A stretch of 64,000 nt of DNA from CAYPTB01 sp964413535 (GTDB lineage: Bacteria; Planctomycetota; UBA1135; GCA-002686595), in assembly GCA_964413535.1 (NCBI GenBank), contig CAYPTB010000040.1:62001-126000 (forward strand). The letters are read 5' to 3'. Every line of letters starts with the position of its first letter. The stretch's first letter is position 1. Positions 33,655 through 41,892 of the stretch are shown here, piece after piece. Position numbers and translations under genes: made by a program. The notes under the pieces are model-generated. The model was given only the letters and a program-made list of their open reading frames with translations. It was not told where the DNA came from and did no database searches.

Positions 33655-36180
33655 ATGTTGCAAGGTGTCAGTTATCGCGACCTCCTCGCACTGCTGTTGA
33701 TCGCCGTCCTCCTGGGCAGCAACGCTCTTCTGAGCTATCGCACCCTGGATCGTCAGCGCGAGTACCAGAAAGACGTACAGCACGCGTCGGACTTCTTCGA
33801 GACGATCTCCTCCATACGTTTGGCGATGAGGGACGTCGAGCGCGGCCAGCGCGGCTTCCTCATCACCGGCAAAGAGGAGTATCTCGAGCCTTACACGGCG
33901 AGTATCCAGAAGCTGGAAAAGCAGATCGAGAGGCTGGACTCCCTCACTCTGAACAACGCGTTCGTGCGGACACGGTTTCGCCTCTTGACGGCCCAGATCG
34001 CGCCCAAACTGCAGGAGCTGGCACTCACCATCGAGACGCGACGCAAGATGGGGTTCGACGCCGCCCGTCAGCAGGTAATGACCGGAGTGGGCGCCGAGAT
34101 CAGCAAGACGATCGCTTCCTTGATCGAGGAGATGAACGCTGAGGAGAGGACGCACCTGGCGAACCGCACCGCCATATCGCAGAGCGCTCTCCTGCAAACG
34201 GCTCGCAGCACGATGGTGACCAGCGCCGGCACGTTTTTGATGTTCGTCATCGGGATGATCCTGCTCAGCAAGAACATCGCGGCGCGTTCGACGGCGCTCC
34301 GGGAGCTCGCCGAACAGCGCAATTTCCTCGGGGCGACCCTCAGCAGCATCGTCGAAGGCGTCTTCGTCACCGACAGTCGAGGCTCGGTTTCCTACATGAA
34401 CCCGATGGCCGAGAACATGGCTGGCGTCGACCTTGAAGCGGTTCGTGGCCTACCCATCGGAGACGTCATGGATCTTCGTGACGCGAGGTCGGGGCGTTCG
34501 GTGGAGAGCACCGCGTTGAAGGCCCTGCGCGCCGGGGCGATGCGAATCGGTTCGGGAAACAGAATTCTCGTCGACAAGAACGGGAAGTCCATCGCCATCG
34601 AGGACACCGCGGTGCTCTTGCGTGAAGACGACGGGAAGCTCAAGGGCGCGGTCCTCGCCGTTCGGGACGTGACGATGACGCGGGCCAACGAGCAACGAGT
34701 CAAGGAGCTCCTCGAAACCGAACGCGAGACGTCGGACAGGCTGCGCGAGATCGCCGCGGCGGCGGCCACCCTCAATGCGGGCCATTCCCGCGAGAGCGTC
34801 GTCGACGTCCTCAAGAACGAGGCGACCCGCATACTCGAGGCAACCACGACCGTATCGTTCGGCGAGAGCGAACCGCCTTCGGCGCCAGGACGGCTGTGCG
34901 AGGCGCTGGTCGGAGCCAACGGGCGCGTGATCGGCCACGTGGTGATGTCGGGAGGCAAGCTCACCGGCGAGCGTTCGGAGCGCGATCTCGCCCTCCTCAC
35001 TCAGCTCGCGCGGGTCGCTTCCGTTGCGATCGAGAACTCTCGGCTGGTCGAGGAGCTGAACAATCGCGATCGACGCAAGGACGAGTTCCTGGCGACTCTG
35101 GCGCACGAGCTGCGCAATCCTCTCGCACCGTTGAAGAACGCGGTCCAGATCCTGCGCACTCCTGACGTCAGCGACGCGGCGAGCACGAGCGCGTTGGCCG
35201 CAATCGACCGCCAGCTCGAGCTCTTGATCCGCCTGGTGGACGATCTCCTCGACGTTTCGCGCATCACACGCGGCAAGATCTCCCTCAAACGCGAGACGAT
35301 CGACTTGGCGGATGTCGTCGGTCGCGCGCTCGAGATCACTCGTGCCGCCGTGACCGCCTCGGGACACACGCTCGTCGTGCATGTTCCTTCGGAACGCGTC
35401 TTGGTCGATGCGGACCCCATCCGCCTGGAGCAAGTCCTCGCCAACCTGCTCCACAATGCCGCGAAGTACACCGAGAAGAGCGGACACATCTGGCTCACCT
35501 GCTCCCTCGAGGGAGACGAGATCGTCATTTCCGTGCGCGACGACGGCATTGGAATCCAGCCCGAGATGTTGGAGCACATCTTCGACATGTTCTGGCAGCA
35601 CGAGCACGCCATGGAGCGCGCACAAGGTGGTTTGGGCATCGGGCTCAGGCTCGTTCGTCAGATCGTCGACTTGCACGGTTGGCGAATAGAGGCCCGAAGC
35701 GACGGCCTGGGTCGCGGCAGCGAGTTCGTCGTCCGGCTTCCGCGTGATACCAGCCCACCGGGGAAGCCCGATGTCCTACCGAGCCCGGTCCTCGAGCGAG
35801 TGGGACGGCCGCTCGGCCCCATGAAGGTATTGGTCGTCGACGACAACAAGGACTCGGCCGAGAGCCTCGCCATTCTGTTGCGGCTCCGCGGACACGAAGT
35901 CCGCGTTGCGCACGATGGCTTGAGCGCCCTTGTCGTCGAGGAAGAGTTTCGCCCCGTCCTCGTCATCCTCGACATCGGTCTACCTCAGAAGAACGGGTAC
36001 GACGTCGCGATCGAACTCAGATCTCGTCGCGGCGGCGCATTGTCCATCGTCGCCATGACCGGTTTCGGCCAACCCAGCGATCGCCGACGGTCGCACGAAG
36101 CCGGCTTCGATCACCACATGGTCAAGCCCATCGACGCGGACGTCGTGCTCGCGATCCTCGCTTCTCCCGAGCCTGCCTAG
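33655..36180 (+). CDS. Hybrid sensor histidine kinase (CHASE3-PAS-GAF-HisKA-HATPase-REC)
   Basis: An 841-residue membrane sensor. Span 1 is at about 8-28. A CHASE3 sensor domain follows (35-180, with MRDVERGQRGFLITGKEEYL), then span 2 (about 187-208), PAS (221-345, VEGVFVTDSRGSVSYMNPMAE) and GAF-like (about 370-465). HisKA carries phospho-His484 in LAHELRNPLAPLKNA. The HATPase_c domain has an N-box (NLLHNAAKY) and DDGIGI, and the C-terminal receiver (about 720-835) has Asp773 in VILDIGLP. It should sense a periplasmic cue and relay phosphate to its own receiver or to the regulator upstream. ATG 33655 places span 1 correctly. Confidence 0.9.
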   Translation: MLQGVSYRDLLALLLIAVLLGSNALLSYRTLDRQREYQKDVQHASDFFETISSIRLAMRDVERGQRGFLITGKEEYLEPYTASIQKLEKQIERLDSLTLNNAFVRTRFRLLTAQIAPKLQELALTIETRRKMGFDAARQQVMTGVGAEISKTIASLIEEMNAEERTHLANRTAISQSALLQTARSTMVTSAGTFLMFVIGMILLSKNIAARSTALRELAEQRNFLGATLSSIVEGVFVTDSRGSVSYMNPMAENMAGVDLEAVRGLPIGDVMDLRDARSGRSVESTALKALRAGAMRIGSGNRILVDKNGKSIAIEDTAVLLREDDGKLKGAVLAVRDVTMTRANEQRVKELLETERETSDRLREIAAAAATLNAGHSRESVVDVLKNEATRILEATTTVSFGESEPPSAPGRLCEALVGANGRVIGHVVMSGGKLTGERSERDLALLTQLARVASVAIENSRLVEELNNRDRRKDEFLATLAHELRNPLAPLKNAVQILRTPDVSDAASTSALAAIDRQLELLIRLVDDLLDVSRITRGKISLKRETIDLADVVGRALEITRAAVTASGHTLVVHVPSERVLVDADPIRLEQVLANLLHNAAKYTEKSGHIWLTCSLEGDEIVISVRDDGIGIQPEMLEHIFDMFWQHEHAMERAQGGLGIGLRLVRQIVDLHGWRIEARSDGLGRGSEFVVRLPRDTSPPGKPDVLPSPVLERVGRPLGPMKVLVVDDNKDSAESLAILLRLRGHEVRVAHDGLSALVVEEEFRPVLVILDIGLPQKNGYDVAIELRSRRGGALSIVAMTGFGQPSDRRRSHEAGFDHHMVKPIDADVVLAILASPEPA

Positions 36181-36388
36181 AGGGGGACTCGCTCGCATGG
36201 AGCGTGAGGGGTCGCATCCACTCCGCAGATCCCGGTAGTTCGAGAGATCGGCGGCGCGAGTGGTTCGGGGGCCACGACCTTCGTTACCCGAGAGCCGACC
36301 TCTCGTAATTTCTTCAATCGGCACCCGCTCGCGCGCTCGCCTGGTGGGAATCGAAGAGTCGGCGCGCGTGCTCCCGCTCTCGGGGACG

Positions 36389-36404
36389 AGGCATGTCGTT
36401 TGCT
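36389..36404 (+). promoter_or_regulatory. Sigma-54-type promoter candidate for the PRC-barrel gene
   Basis: AGGCATG-TCGT-TTGCT keeps GG (36390) and GC (36402) with N10 and a perfect TTGCT -12 element. It would give a ~114-nt leader to ATG 36529. The rest of the 36181-36528 gap shows no gene. Confidence 0.4.
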
Positions 36405-36528
36405 CGATCGGGCCCCGCGAGAGCGATCACTCCGATCGGGCTCGACGAAAAGAACACCGCCGCGGGATCGAATCTCGCGCTGTACATGCGCCGACCCCTG
36501 TCGGCTCGCCGAAGAAGGAGCCCCCCTC

Positions 36529-37428
36529 ATGAAAGCCGATCTCTTGTTGCTGTGCCCCGCCATCGTCGCCTTCGGTACGCTCGGTCTCGCGCGCACCGAC
36601 AGCACGTTTCCTCGTACCCAGAAACCCGCTTCGACGACGATGCCCGAGAGGAGCCCTCTGTCGAAGATCGATCAACTTCTCGGTCTCGACGTGAAGAACG
36701 CAGAGGGGGAAGAAGTCGCGGAGATCCACGATCTGATCCTCGACGCGAGCGACGGCAGCATCGACTACGTGATTCTGGAGCGCGGCGGCATCTTGGGCGT
36801 AGGCGAGTCGAAGAGCACCGTGCCCTGGGATCGCATCCGCTTCGCATCGCAGACGGTTGGCAACGCGGATGGCGATCTCTTCGCTACGACGACGCTCACC
36901 GAGGAGCAGATCAAGAATGCTCCCGAATACAAGAAGGATGAGCATCTCGAAGGGAAGCTCCAACGGCGCGACGAGCCCTACGCGAAAGCGGACTACAAGC
37001 AGGCCGCTGACGAACAGATGCGCGTTACTTGGACCTGCGCTCGCGAGCTGAAGGGCGCGAACATCAAGAACATGGCCGACGACGACTTGGGTGAAATCGA
37101 AGAAATCGTACTCGACATGCACGACGGATTCGTCGCGTACACTGTCTTGTCGGCCGGCGGCGTGCTCGGGCTCGGAGAGAAGCACTATGCCTTGCCGTGG
37201 CAGGTGACCGAGTTCTCACGCAACGACGACAAGGACCTGGTGGTCCGCTCCAAGCTCACGAAGACGCAATTGTCGAAAGCTCCGGAATACGACGCCAAGA
37301 ACTGGAACAAGATGCGCTCGTCCTCGTGGGTCGATGAGATCTCGCGGTATTACGCTGTCGATCCTTACTTCAGCGGCACCACGCCTGCCTCAGCCCACAA
37401 GAATCCCGAAGGTAAGCCCAAGGATTGA
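36529..37428 (+). CDS. Exported protein with two PRC-barrel domains
   Basis: A 299-residue protein. An N-terminal signal (about 1-22) is followed by two PRC-barrel domains, about 45-120 (LLGLDVKNAEGEEVAEIHDL, then YVILERGGILGVGESKSTVPW) and about 165-245 (IKNMADDDLGEIEEIVLDMH, then YTVLSAGGVLGLGEKHYALPW). PRC-barrels bind small ligands or proteins. Exported tandem forms are common in stress clusters of soil bacteria. It is preceded by AAGGAG and followed by a strong intrinsic terminator. It probably acts in the periplasm; the partner is unknown. Confidence 0.82.
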   Translation: MKADLLLLCPAIVAFGTLGLARTDSTFPRTQKPASTTMPERSPLSKIDQLLGLDVKNAEGEEVAEIHDLILDASDGSIDYVILERGGILGVGESKSTVPWDRIRFASQTVGNADGDLFATTTLTEEQIKNAPEYKKDEHLEGKLQRRDEPYAKADYKQAADEQMRVTWTCARELKGANIKNMADDDLGEIEEIVLDMHDGFVAYTVLSAGGVLGLGEKHYALPWQVTEFSRNDDKDLVVRSKLTKTQLSKAPEYDAKNWNKMRSSSWVDEISRYYAVDPYFSGTTPASAHKNPEGKPKD

Positions 37429-37510
37429 GCGCTTCGAAACAGAGTGCTTTCTCCGGATTGCCCGAGACCACAACACGATAGAAACACCTTGAGCAACTAG
37501 GGCTCCGGAT

Positions 37511-37555
37511 GCGGAGAGCACATGCGCGACGCATGGGCTCTCCGCTTCTTTTTTT
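37511..37555 (+). terminator. Strong Rho-independent terminator
   Basis: Outer arms GCGGAGAGC (37511-37519) and GCTCTCCGC (37537-37545) enclose a second perfect hairpin, CATGCG-CGA-CGCATG (37521-37535), followed by TTCTTTTTTT (37546-37555). This compound stem plus T-tract is the clearest intrinsic terminator in the window and ends the PRC-barrel transcript. Confidence 0.9.
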
Positions 37556-37567
37556 GTGGGGTGCACG

Positions 37568-37583
37568 CGGCGCGCCGTTTGCC
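37568..37583 (+). promoter_or_regulatory. Sigma-54-type promoter candidate for the beta-barrel gene
   Basis: CGGCGCG-CCGT-TTGCC keeps GG (37569) and GC (37581) with N10 and a TTGC core. It lies just after the terminator and 88 bp before ATG 37671. Confidence 0.35.
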
Positions 37584-37670
37584 GAGTGGAGCGGAATGCG
37601 GCGAGAAAAGGGGCTTGCGTAAGAACCCGCTCGATGCATTTCGACCCGAGCGAATGTCCGGTGAATCATC

Positions 37671-38354
37671 ATGATCGAACTCCCACTGCTTTCCCTAGCC
37701 CTGCTCGCCGCACCCGATGCCTCACTCGGTGAGCCTTCCACGGCTCCGGTCCCGACGCCGCCCCCCATTTCACTCATTGCGCCATTTGCAGTCGCTCGCA
37801 ACGACGACGATCCCTGGTACATGAGAGTGAACCTTGGTTTGACGACGACCGAGGACGTCGACGAAGGCTCCGAGGAAATCGACTTCGACGAAGGCTGGCT
37901 GATTGCGCTTGCCGTCGGACAACGAGTGACGTCGGGAGATCGCCCCTTGCACTTCAACCTCGAGCTCGAGGGCCTGTACACCGACCAGGATGCGGATGAC
38001 GACGGTTTGATCATGGCCGTCGAGGATCTGAACGTCGGGGCCTTGTTCCTGAACGGCCTGCTCGATCTGCACCTGGCAGAGCGCTTCTCTATCTATGGAG
38101 GATTGGGGATCGGACCGGCCTGGCTCGACGTTGGCACCAGTAGCGGGTTCGACGACGAAGACGGGCCATTCCTGGCTTGGCAGGCTCGAGCCGGGTTCAC
38201 GTGGCACTTCGCTGAGACCACTGCGTTCCAGATCGGCTATCGCTTCGTCAACGTCGACGACGCCGAGATCGACGACGGCGGCCTTGGAAGCGCTGAATTC
38301 GACCTGGAGACTCAGCAGCACGGACTCGAACTCGGCCTGTGCTTCGGGATCTAG
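37671..38354 (+). CDS. Outer-membrane beta-barrel protein
   Basis: A 227-residue exported protein. A short signal (about 1-20) is followed by a Pro-rich linker, then alternating hydrophobic beta-strands typical of an 8-stranded OmpA/OmpW-like barrel (YMRVNLGLTTTEDVD, LIALAVGQRVT, LHFNLELEGLYTD, AFQIGYRFVNVDDA), ending with a terminal strand HGLELGLCFGI. Loops are very acidic (DEGSEEIDFDEG, DQDADDDG). It is likely a small porin or structural barrel; ligand specificity is unknown. It is preceded by a terminator and a sigma-54-type site. Confidence 0.75.
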   Translation: MIELPLLSLALLAAPDASLGEPSTAPVPTPPPISLIAPFAVARNDDDPWYMRVNLGLTTTEDVDEGSEEIDFDEGWLIALAVGQRVTSGDRPLHFNLELEGLYTDQDADDDGLIMAVEDLNVGALFLNGLLDLHLAERFSIYGGLGIGPAWLDVGTSSGFDDEDGPFLAWQARAGFTWHFAETTAFQIGYRFVNVDDAEIDDGGLGSAEFDLETQQHGLELGLCFGI

Positions 38355-38492
38355 ATCCCCACGGCGACGGATCCCATCTTTTCTCCGCGCCCGGAAAGGC
38401 GCCCGAACGATCGATCGGCGCTAGAGCGTTTCGATCGACTTCGATCGGGCAGCACTCGAACGAAGACGTTCCTCGTACAAGGAGAAGAAGAC

Positions 38493-38756
38493 ATGAGCGC
38501 CAATCGTAAGTCGAAGGGACCGAACTCGCAGGATCCTGCGGGGCAGAGCTCCCGTCCGGAGGACGAAGTAAAGGGCCCGATCCGAAAGAAGACGGCTTCC
38601 AGGAGCGAGCCCGAGATCGAGGATGAACCCCCCGGAGACGACGCGGACGTGAGGAGTCCCGGAGGCCTCCCGCGCTTTGGCGACGACGAACCCGATGAGC
38701 CTCGCCGCTTGGACATCGAAGCCAACCGCGGTGGCGACAAGAGACCCGGTAGGTAG
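38493..38756 (+). CDS. Small hydrophilic hypothetical protein
   Basis: An 87-residue, highly charged, probably disordered protein (Pro, Asp, Glu, Lys and Arg-rich; for example EPEIEDEPPGDDADV). It has a good AAGGAG ribosome-binding site 9 bp before the ATG, which supports expression. No domain is recognised. Its composition resembles small stress-related intrinsically disordered proteins. The gap 38757-39044 that follows shows no gene. Confidence 0.6.
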   Translation: MSANRKSKGPNSQDPAGQSSRPEDEVKGPIRKKTASRSEPEIEDEPPGDDADVRSPGGLPRFGDDEPDEPRRLDIEANRGGDKRPGR

Positions 38757-39044
38757 CGCGAGGCCAAACCATTCTCATCCGATCGCATTGCGAGCCGAAC
38801 CGCGATTCTCGGCGTTTTCTTGGCTCGTGATGCGATCGGAGCGTTTCGGAGCGATCTGCTCGACCGAGCGCGCCACGCTGGACCTTGCGCGCGAGCACGG
38901 CGTCGGCCGGCCGTAGCCCGTCCACTTCCGTTCGATGCAGCCGCAGGAAGCGGTGAGAATCGACTCCGCGGGTGACGCCGGTCTGAAACTGGATCCTGCT
39001 ACCGCCCAACAAGGGCCCGGTTCGTCCAACGAAAGGCAGAGTCC

Positions 39045-39740
39045 ATGCGCGCCGTCCTTGCCCTCGCCGCAATCCTGGTCCTCGTGGTCTTCGGAATCTG
39101 GCGCTGGAGTGCTCGAGAGGAGGTGGGGGCGAGTACCACCGTTCCGGCATCGAGTTTGAAGGAGGAGGCGGCGAGACCCAGGAAGACCTCGGTCGAGGGA
39201 GAACCCGCTCCCTCGTCCCCGTCGGACGTCGCACATCGGGACGAGCAACTCGCCGCGGAAAGTGAGCAGGAGGAGAGGAGCGTCTTGGACGCTGATCCTG
39301 CGGGCGAGGTCCCATCGACGCGACCCAAGATCGATGTGACGCTCACGCCCGAGGAGTTGCGCGCGCTGGCACTCGATCTCTCCTTGACGGTGGACGAACG
39401 CATCCAGGCCGCGAAATTCCTGCGTTACGGCCAGAAGGGTGACGACGACCTGCGCACGGGAGCGCTCGCGGCGGCGATGATCGACATGCTCGCCTACGCC
39501 GACGCAGAGCAGCGCGGCCACATCTGGAAGGCGCTCGACGACTGCAAGGACCCCCAGCTCGTCGAGCCCATGCTACAGGCCCTGCTCCACGACCCCGACG
39601 CCGAGACGCGCTCGGAAGCCGCTGAAAGTCTCGGGACGTTCGTGGGCGATGCGCGCGTGCGCGCGGCGCTCGAGGAGGCTGCGGAGATCGATCCGGACCC
39701 CAAGGTGCGCAAGGAAGCGCGCGGCAGTCTCGACGGCTGA
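39045..39740 (+). CDS. Membrane-anchored HEAT-repeat protein
   Basis: A 231-residue protein with one N-terminal membrane anchor (LALAAILVLVVFGIW, about 5-19). An acidic, low-complexity linker (25-95) leads into a C-terminal domain of HEAT-like helical repeats (about 100-231: AAMIDMLAYADAEQRGHIWKAL, PMLQALLHDPDAETRSEAAES, AAEIDPDPKVRKEARGS). It is probably a periplasmic scaffold. It converges on a TPR protein gene. Confidence 0.7.
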   Translation: MRAVLALAAILVLVVFGIWRWSAREEVGASTTVPASSLKEEAARPRKTSVEGEPAPSSPSDVAHRDEQLAAESEQEERSVLDADPAGEVPSTRPKIDVTLTPEELRALALDLSLTVDERIQAAKFLRYGQKGDDDLRTGALAAAMIDMLAYADAEQRGHIWKALDDCKDPQLVEPMLQALLHDPDAETRSEAAESLGTFVGDARVRAALEEAAEIDPDPKVRKEARGSLDG

Positions 39741-39799
39741 ACGGGCACCTCGCGGCGGCCGCGCTCCCGACGTGCGGAGCGCGCCTCGACACGCTATTG

Positions 39800-40714
39800 C
39801 TATTTGCCGCTCAGCTTCTCGCTCAGGTCCTCGTCGTCGGGGAACAGATCCCGGCCTTCTTGCCAGAGGGCCTGCGCTTTGTCCAGGTCGCCCTGCTGCT
39901 GATAGAGGTTGCCGAGCAGAAGGTAGGTCTCGGCGTGCCGAGCCTGCGCCGGCGCCTCGCGCTGCTGGTCGAGCAAGACCTCGAACTGGCGGATGGCCTC
40001 GCCCTGCTTGCCGAAGATTGGAGGCCAGAAGGAGAGCGAGATGGCCTTGGAGAAGCGCGCGTTCCAGTTCGTGTCGTCGAGCGCGAGCGCGCCGTCGTAG
40101 GCGCCGTCGGCCTTCATCGCCCATTGCCCCATCTCAGGACCGGTCTTCGCTTCGTTCAGGCGCTGGATGTAGGCGTTCCCGAGCATCACTTGCGCCTCGG
40201 GATCGTTCGGATGCGCGGCAGCGAAGCTCTCGAAGGCGCTGAGCATGTCGGTCGTGGCCACGCCCTGCTTGCGCAGCTTCTGCCAGTAGCTCTCCACCCC
40301 CTCGTATCCGCCCGCGTTCCCGAACAGCGCTGCGATCTCCGCGGCCGCGCCCTCGATGCTGAACGGCGAGGCGGATCCACCCTCCGCCTTCGATGCGGTC
40401 GCAGTCTTCGCCATCGTCTGCTCGTCCAGCACGCGCCGTACGACCGCTTCCACGTCCTCGCCGACCGGAATCCGCGCCGACGGCGACGAGGCGCTCATCT
40501 CGCTCTTCTGCTCGAGCCGCTGAGCGAGCTGGGACAGGACCTCGCGTTGCGAAGCAATTTCGCGCCGCAGATCGTCCACCTCGGACGAACGCGCCCCCGC
40601 GGACTCACCCCCCCGAACTTCGAGCTCGCTCGTCGGCGAGAGGACGGTGACGACGAGACCGGCCGCGCCGGCCGACAAGACTACGGACAACAGGATGACG
40701 GACAGCGGCTTCAT
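39800..40714 (-). CDS. Exported coiled-coil/TPR protein
   Basis: A 304-residue protein. The signal or anchor is residues 5-25 (SVILLSVVLSAGAAGLVVTVL). A coiled coil follows (about 40-70, EVDDLRREIASQREVLSQLAQ), then TPR repeats from about 165 to 295 (HPNDPEAQVMLGNAYIQRLNEA, and AETYLLLGNLYQQQGDLDKAQ). It probably scaffolds an envelope complex. ATG at 40714 gives the signal start; the longer frame adds an unrelated Arg-rich extension. Confidence 0.75.
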   Translation of the reverse strand: MKPLSVILLSVVLSAGAAGLVVTVLSPTSELEVRGGESAGARSSEVDDLRREIASQREVLSQLAQRLEQKSEMSASSPSARIPVGEDVEAVVRRVLDEQTMAKTATASKAEGGSASPFSIEGAAAEIAALFGNAGGYEGVESYWQKLRKQGVATTDMLSAFESFAAAHPNDPEAQVMLGNAYIQRLNEAKTGPEMGQWAMKADGAYDGALALDDTNWNARFSKAISLSFWPPIFGKQGEAIRQFEVLLDQQREAPAQARHAETYLLLGNLYQQQGDLDKAQALWQEGRDLFPDDEDLSEKLSGK

Positions 40715-40841
40715 GGTTCGGGTGGGTGCGGATCCTCGGGGTCTTCGACTTCTCAGGCATGGTGGGCGCTCGAACCGCGGCCCTTCGAACTTTCTCTCTT
40801 TTCCGAACGGACTCCACGCAGCCCGCGAGCTCCAAAACCTC

Positions 40842-41489
40842 CTATCCGACCAGGTCGCGGACCCTTGCACGGATCAGCGCCTTGACGTCTTCCCAGCTCG
40901 TGACCGATCCAGAGACGGGTTCCGGATCCCGTTCGGCATCCTCGAACCAGGTCAGGGCGACGAGCACGTGGCCGCTGTCCCCGATCGAGAACTTCTCCCG
41001 GTACAGATCGAGCATCGATCCGAGCTCGAAGCCGCTGCGCAGCAGGGCCGCGATGTCGAAGAAATCCTTGCGAGCGCCGCGCTGGGCAACCGCCGCCAGC
41101 TTCATCGCGGCAATGTCTTCTCGAGCGGCAATGGCGCAGGAGAAGTCCGCCCAGCGCGAAGGCGGTCGAAGCAAGGGGTAGGCGTACTGGAAGAAGCTCG
41201 TTCGGACCTGCTCGATACGCGCGTGCAGGGTTCCCCGCGCCGTGGTTTCGACCTCGAGGTCGGGACATGCCTCGCGCAGGGAATGAGCGAGGCCGAGCGG
41301 GTCGGGGATCGCTTCGGAGCGGAACCAGTCGAAATCGACCGATTGGCGGTGTCCCAGCCGCAAGGCGAGGGCGGTTCCTCCCGCGAGATAGAATCCGTGC
41401 TCATCGGCGGCTCGCGAGATCCGGCGCAGCGCGCTTCGCTGCCGCTCCGGCATGACCTCGGGATGGAAGGCGCTCTCCGACCTGCTCAT
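40842..41489 (-). CDS. AbiEii/AbiGii-like nucleotidyltransferase (toxin-like)
   Basis: A 215-residue nucleotidyltransferase-fold protein. The core GFYLAGGTALALRLGHRQSVDFDWF (about 31-55) has the GG and D-x-D metal-binding signature of the AbiEii/AbiGii family. A later AAMKLAAVAQRGARKDFFDIAALL is a conserved C-terminal block. Related toxins add nucleotides to tRNA or other targets. The ATG overlaps the stop of the small upstream gene (ATGA), forming a two-gene toxin-antitoxin-like unit. It differs from the second AbiEii gene at 53 kb. Confidence 0.8.
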   Translation of the reverse strand: MSRSESAFHPEVMPERQRSALRRISRAADEHGFYLAGGTALALRLGHRQSVDFDWFRSEAIPDPLGLAHSLREACPDLEVETTARGTLHARIEQVRTSFFQYAYPLLRPPSRWADFSCAIAAREDIAAMKLAAVAQRGARKDFFDIAALLRSGFELGSMLDLYREKFSIGDSGHVLVALTWFEDAERDPEPVSGSVTSWEDVKALIRARVRDLVG

Positions 41490-41818
41490 CCCGTCCGGCG
41501 GTCCCACACCTGTCGCCCTGCGTCGCCGAGCCAGGACGAGACCTCGTCGTCGGGAAGGTCGAGGATCACTTGCCAGAAGCGCAACTGCCTCGCCGAGAGC
41601 CGGCGGCCGCGCGTCTTCCGGATGAGTCGGCCGAGCTCCTCGTTCGAGACGCGCTCGCGCAGCCAGCGAATGGCTTCGAAGGAACCGTGCGCGAGCACGC
41701 GCTCGATCAGATAGGAGCGATCCCGGGACCAGCACACCGCGCCCGGAACGTGGTCCCAGAGAACGTCGGCGACGCAAGCTGGCAGGTCGTCCTCGCGGTC
41801 AACGCCGGGCGGGAGCAT
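41486..41818 (-). CDS. DUF6922-like putative antitoxin partner
   Basis: A 110-residue protein with RDRSYLIERVLAHGSFEAIRWLRERV, then LGRLIRKTRGRRLSARQLRFWQVIL. This type of small helical protein commonly precedes AbiEii-like nucleotidyltransferases and is presumed to be the antitoxin. No classical DNA-binding domain is obvious. It is translationally coupled to the following gene by a 4-bp overlap. Confidence 0.65.
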   Translation of the reverse strand: MLPPGVDREDDLPACVADVLWDHVPGAVCWSRDRSYLIERVLAHGSFEAIRWLRERVSNEELGRLIRKTRGRRLSARQLRFWQVILDLPDDEVSSWLGDAGRQVWDRRTG

Positions 41819-41892
41819 GAGCGCACATTGTATCCCCTGCGAGCGGATCTCCGGCGTCCCCGGAGGGTGCGGTCCTCGAGCGAGGAGCCCGA

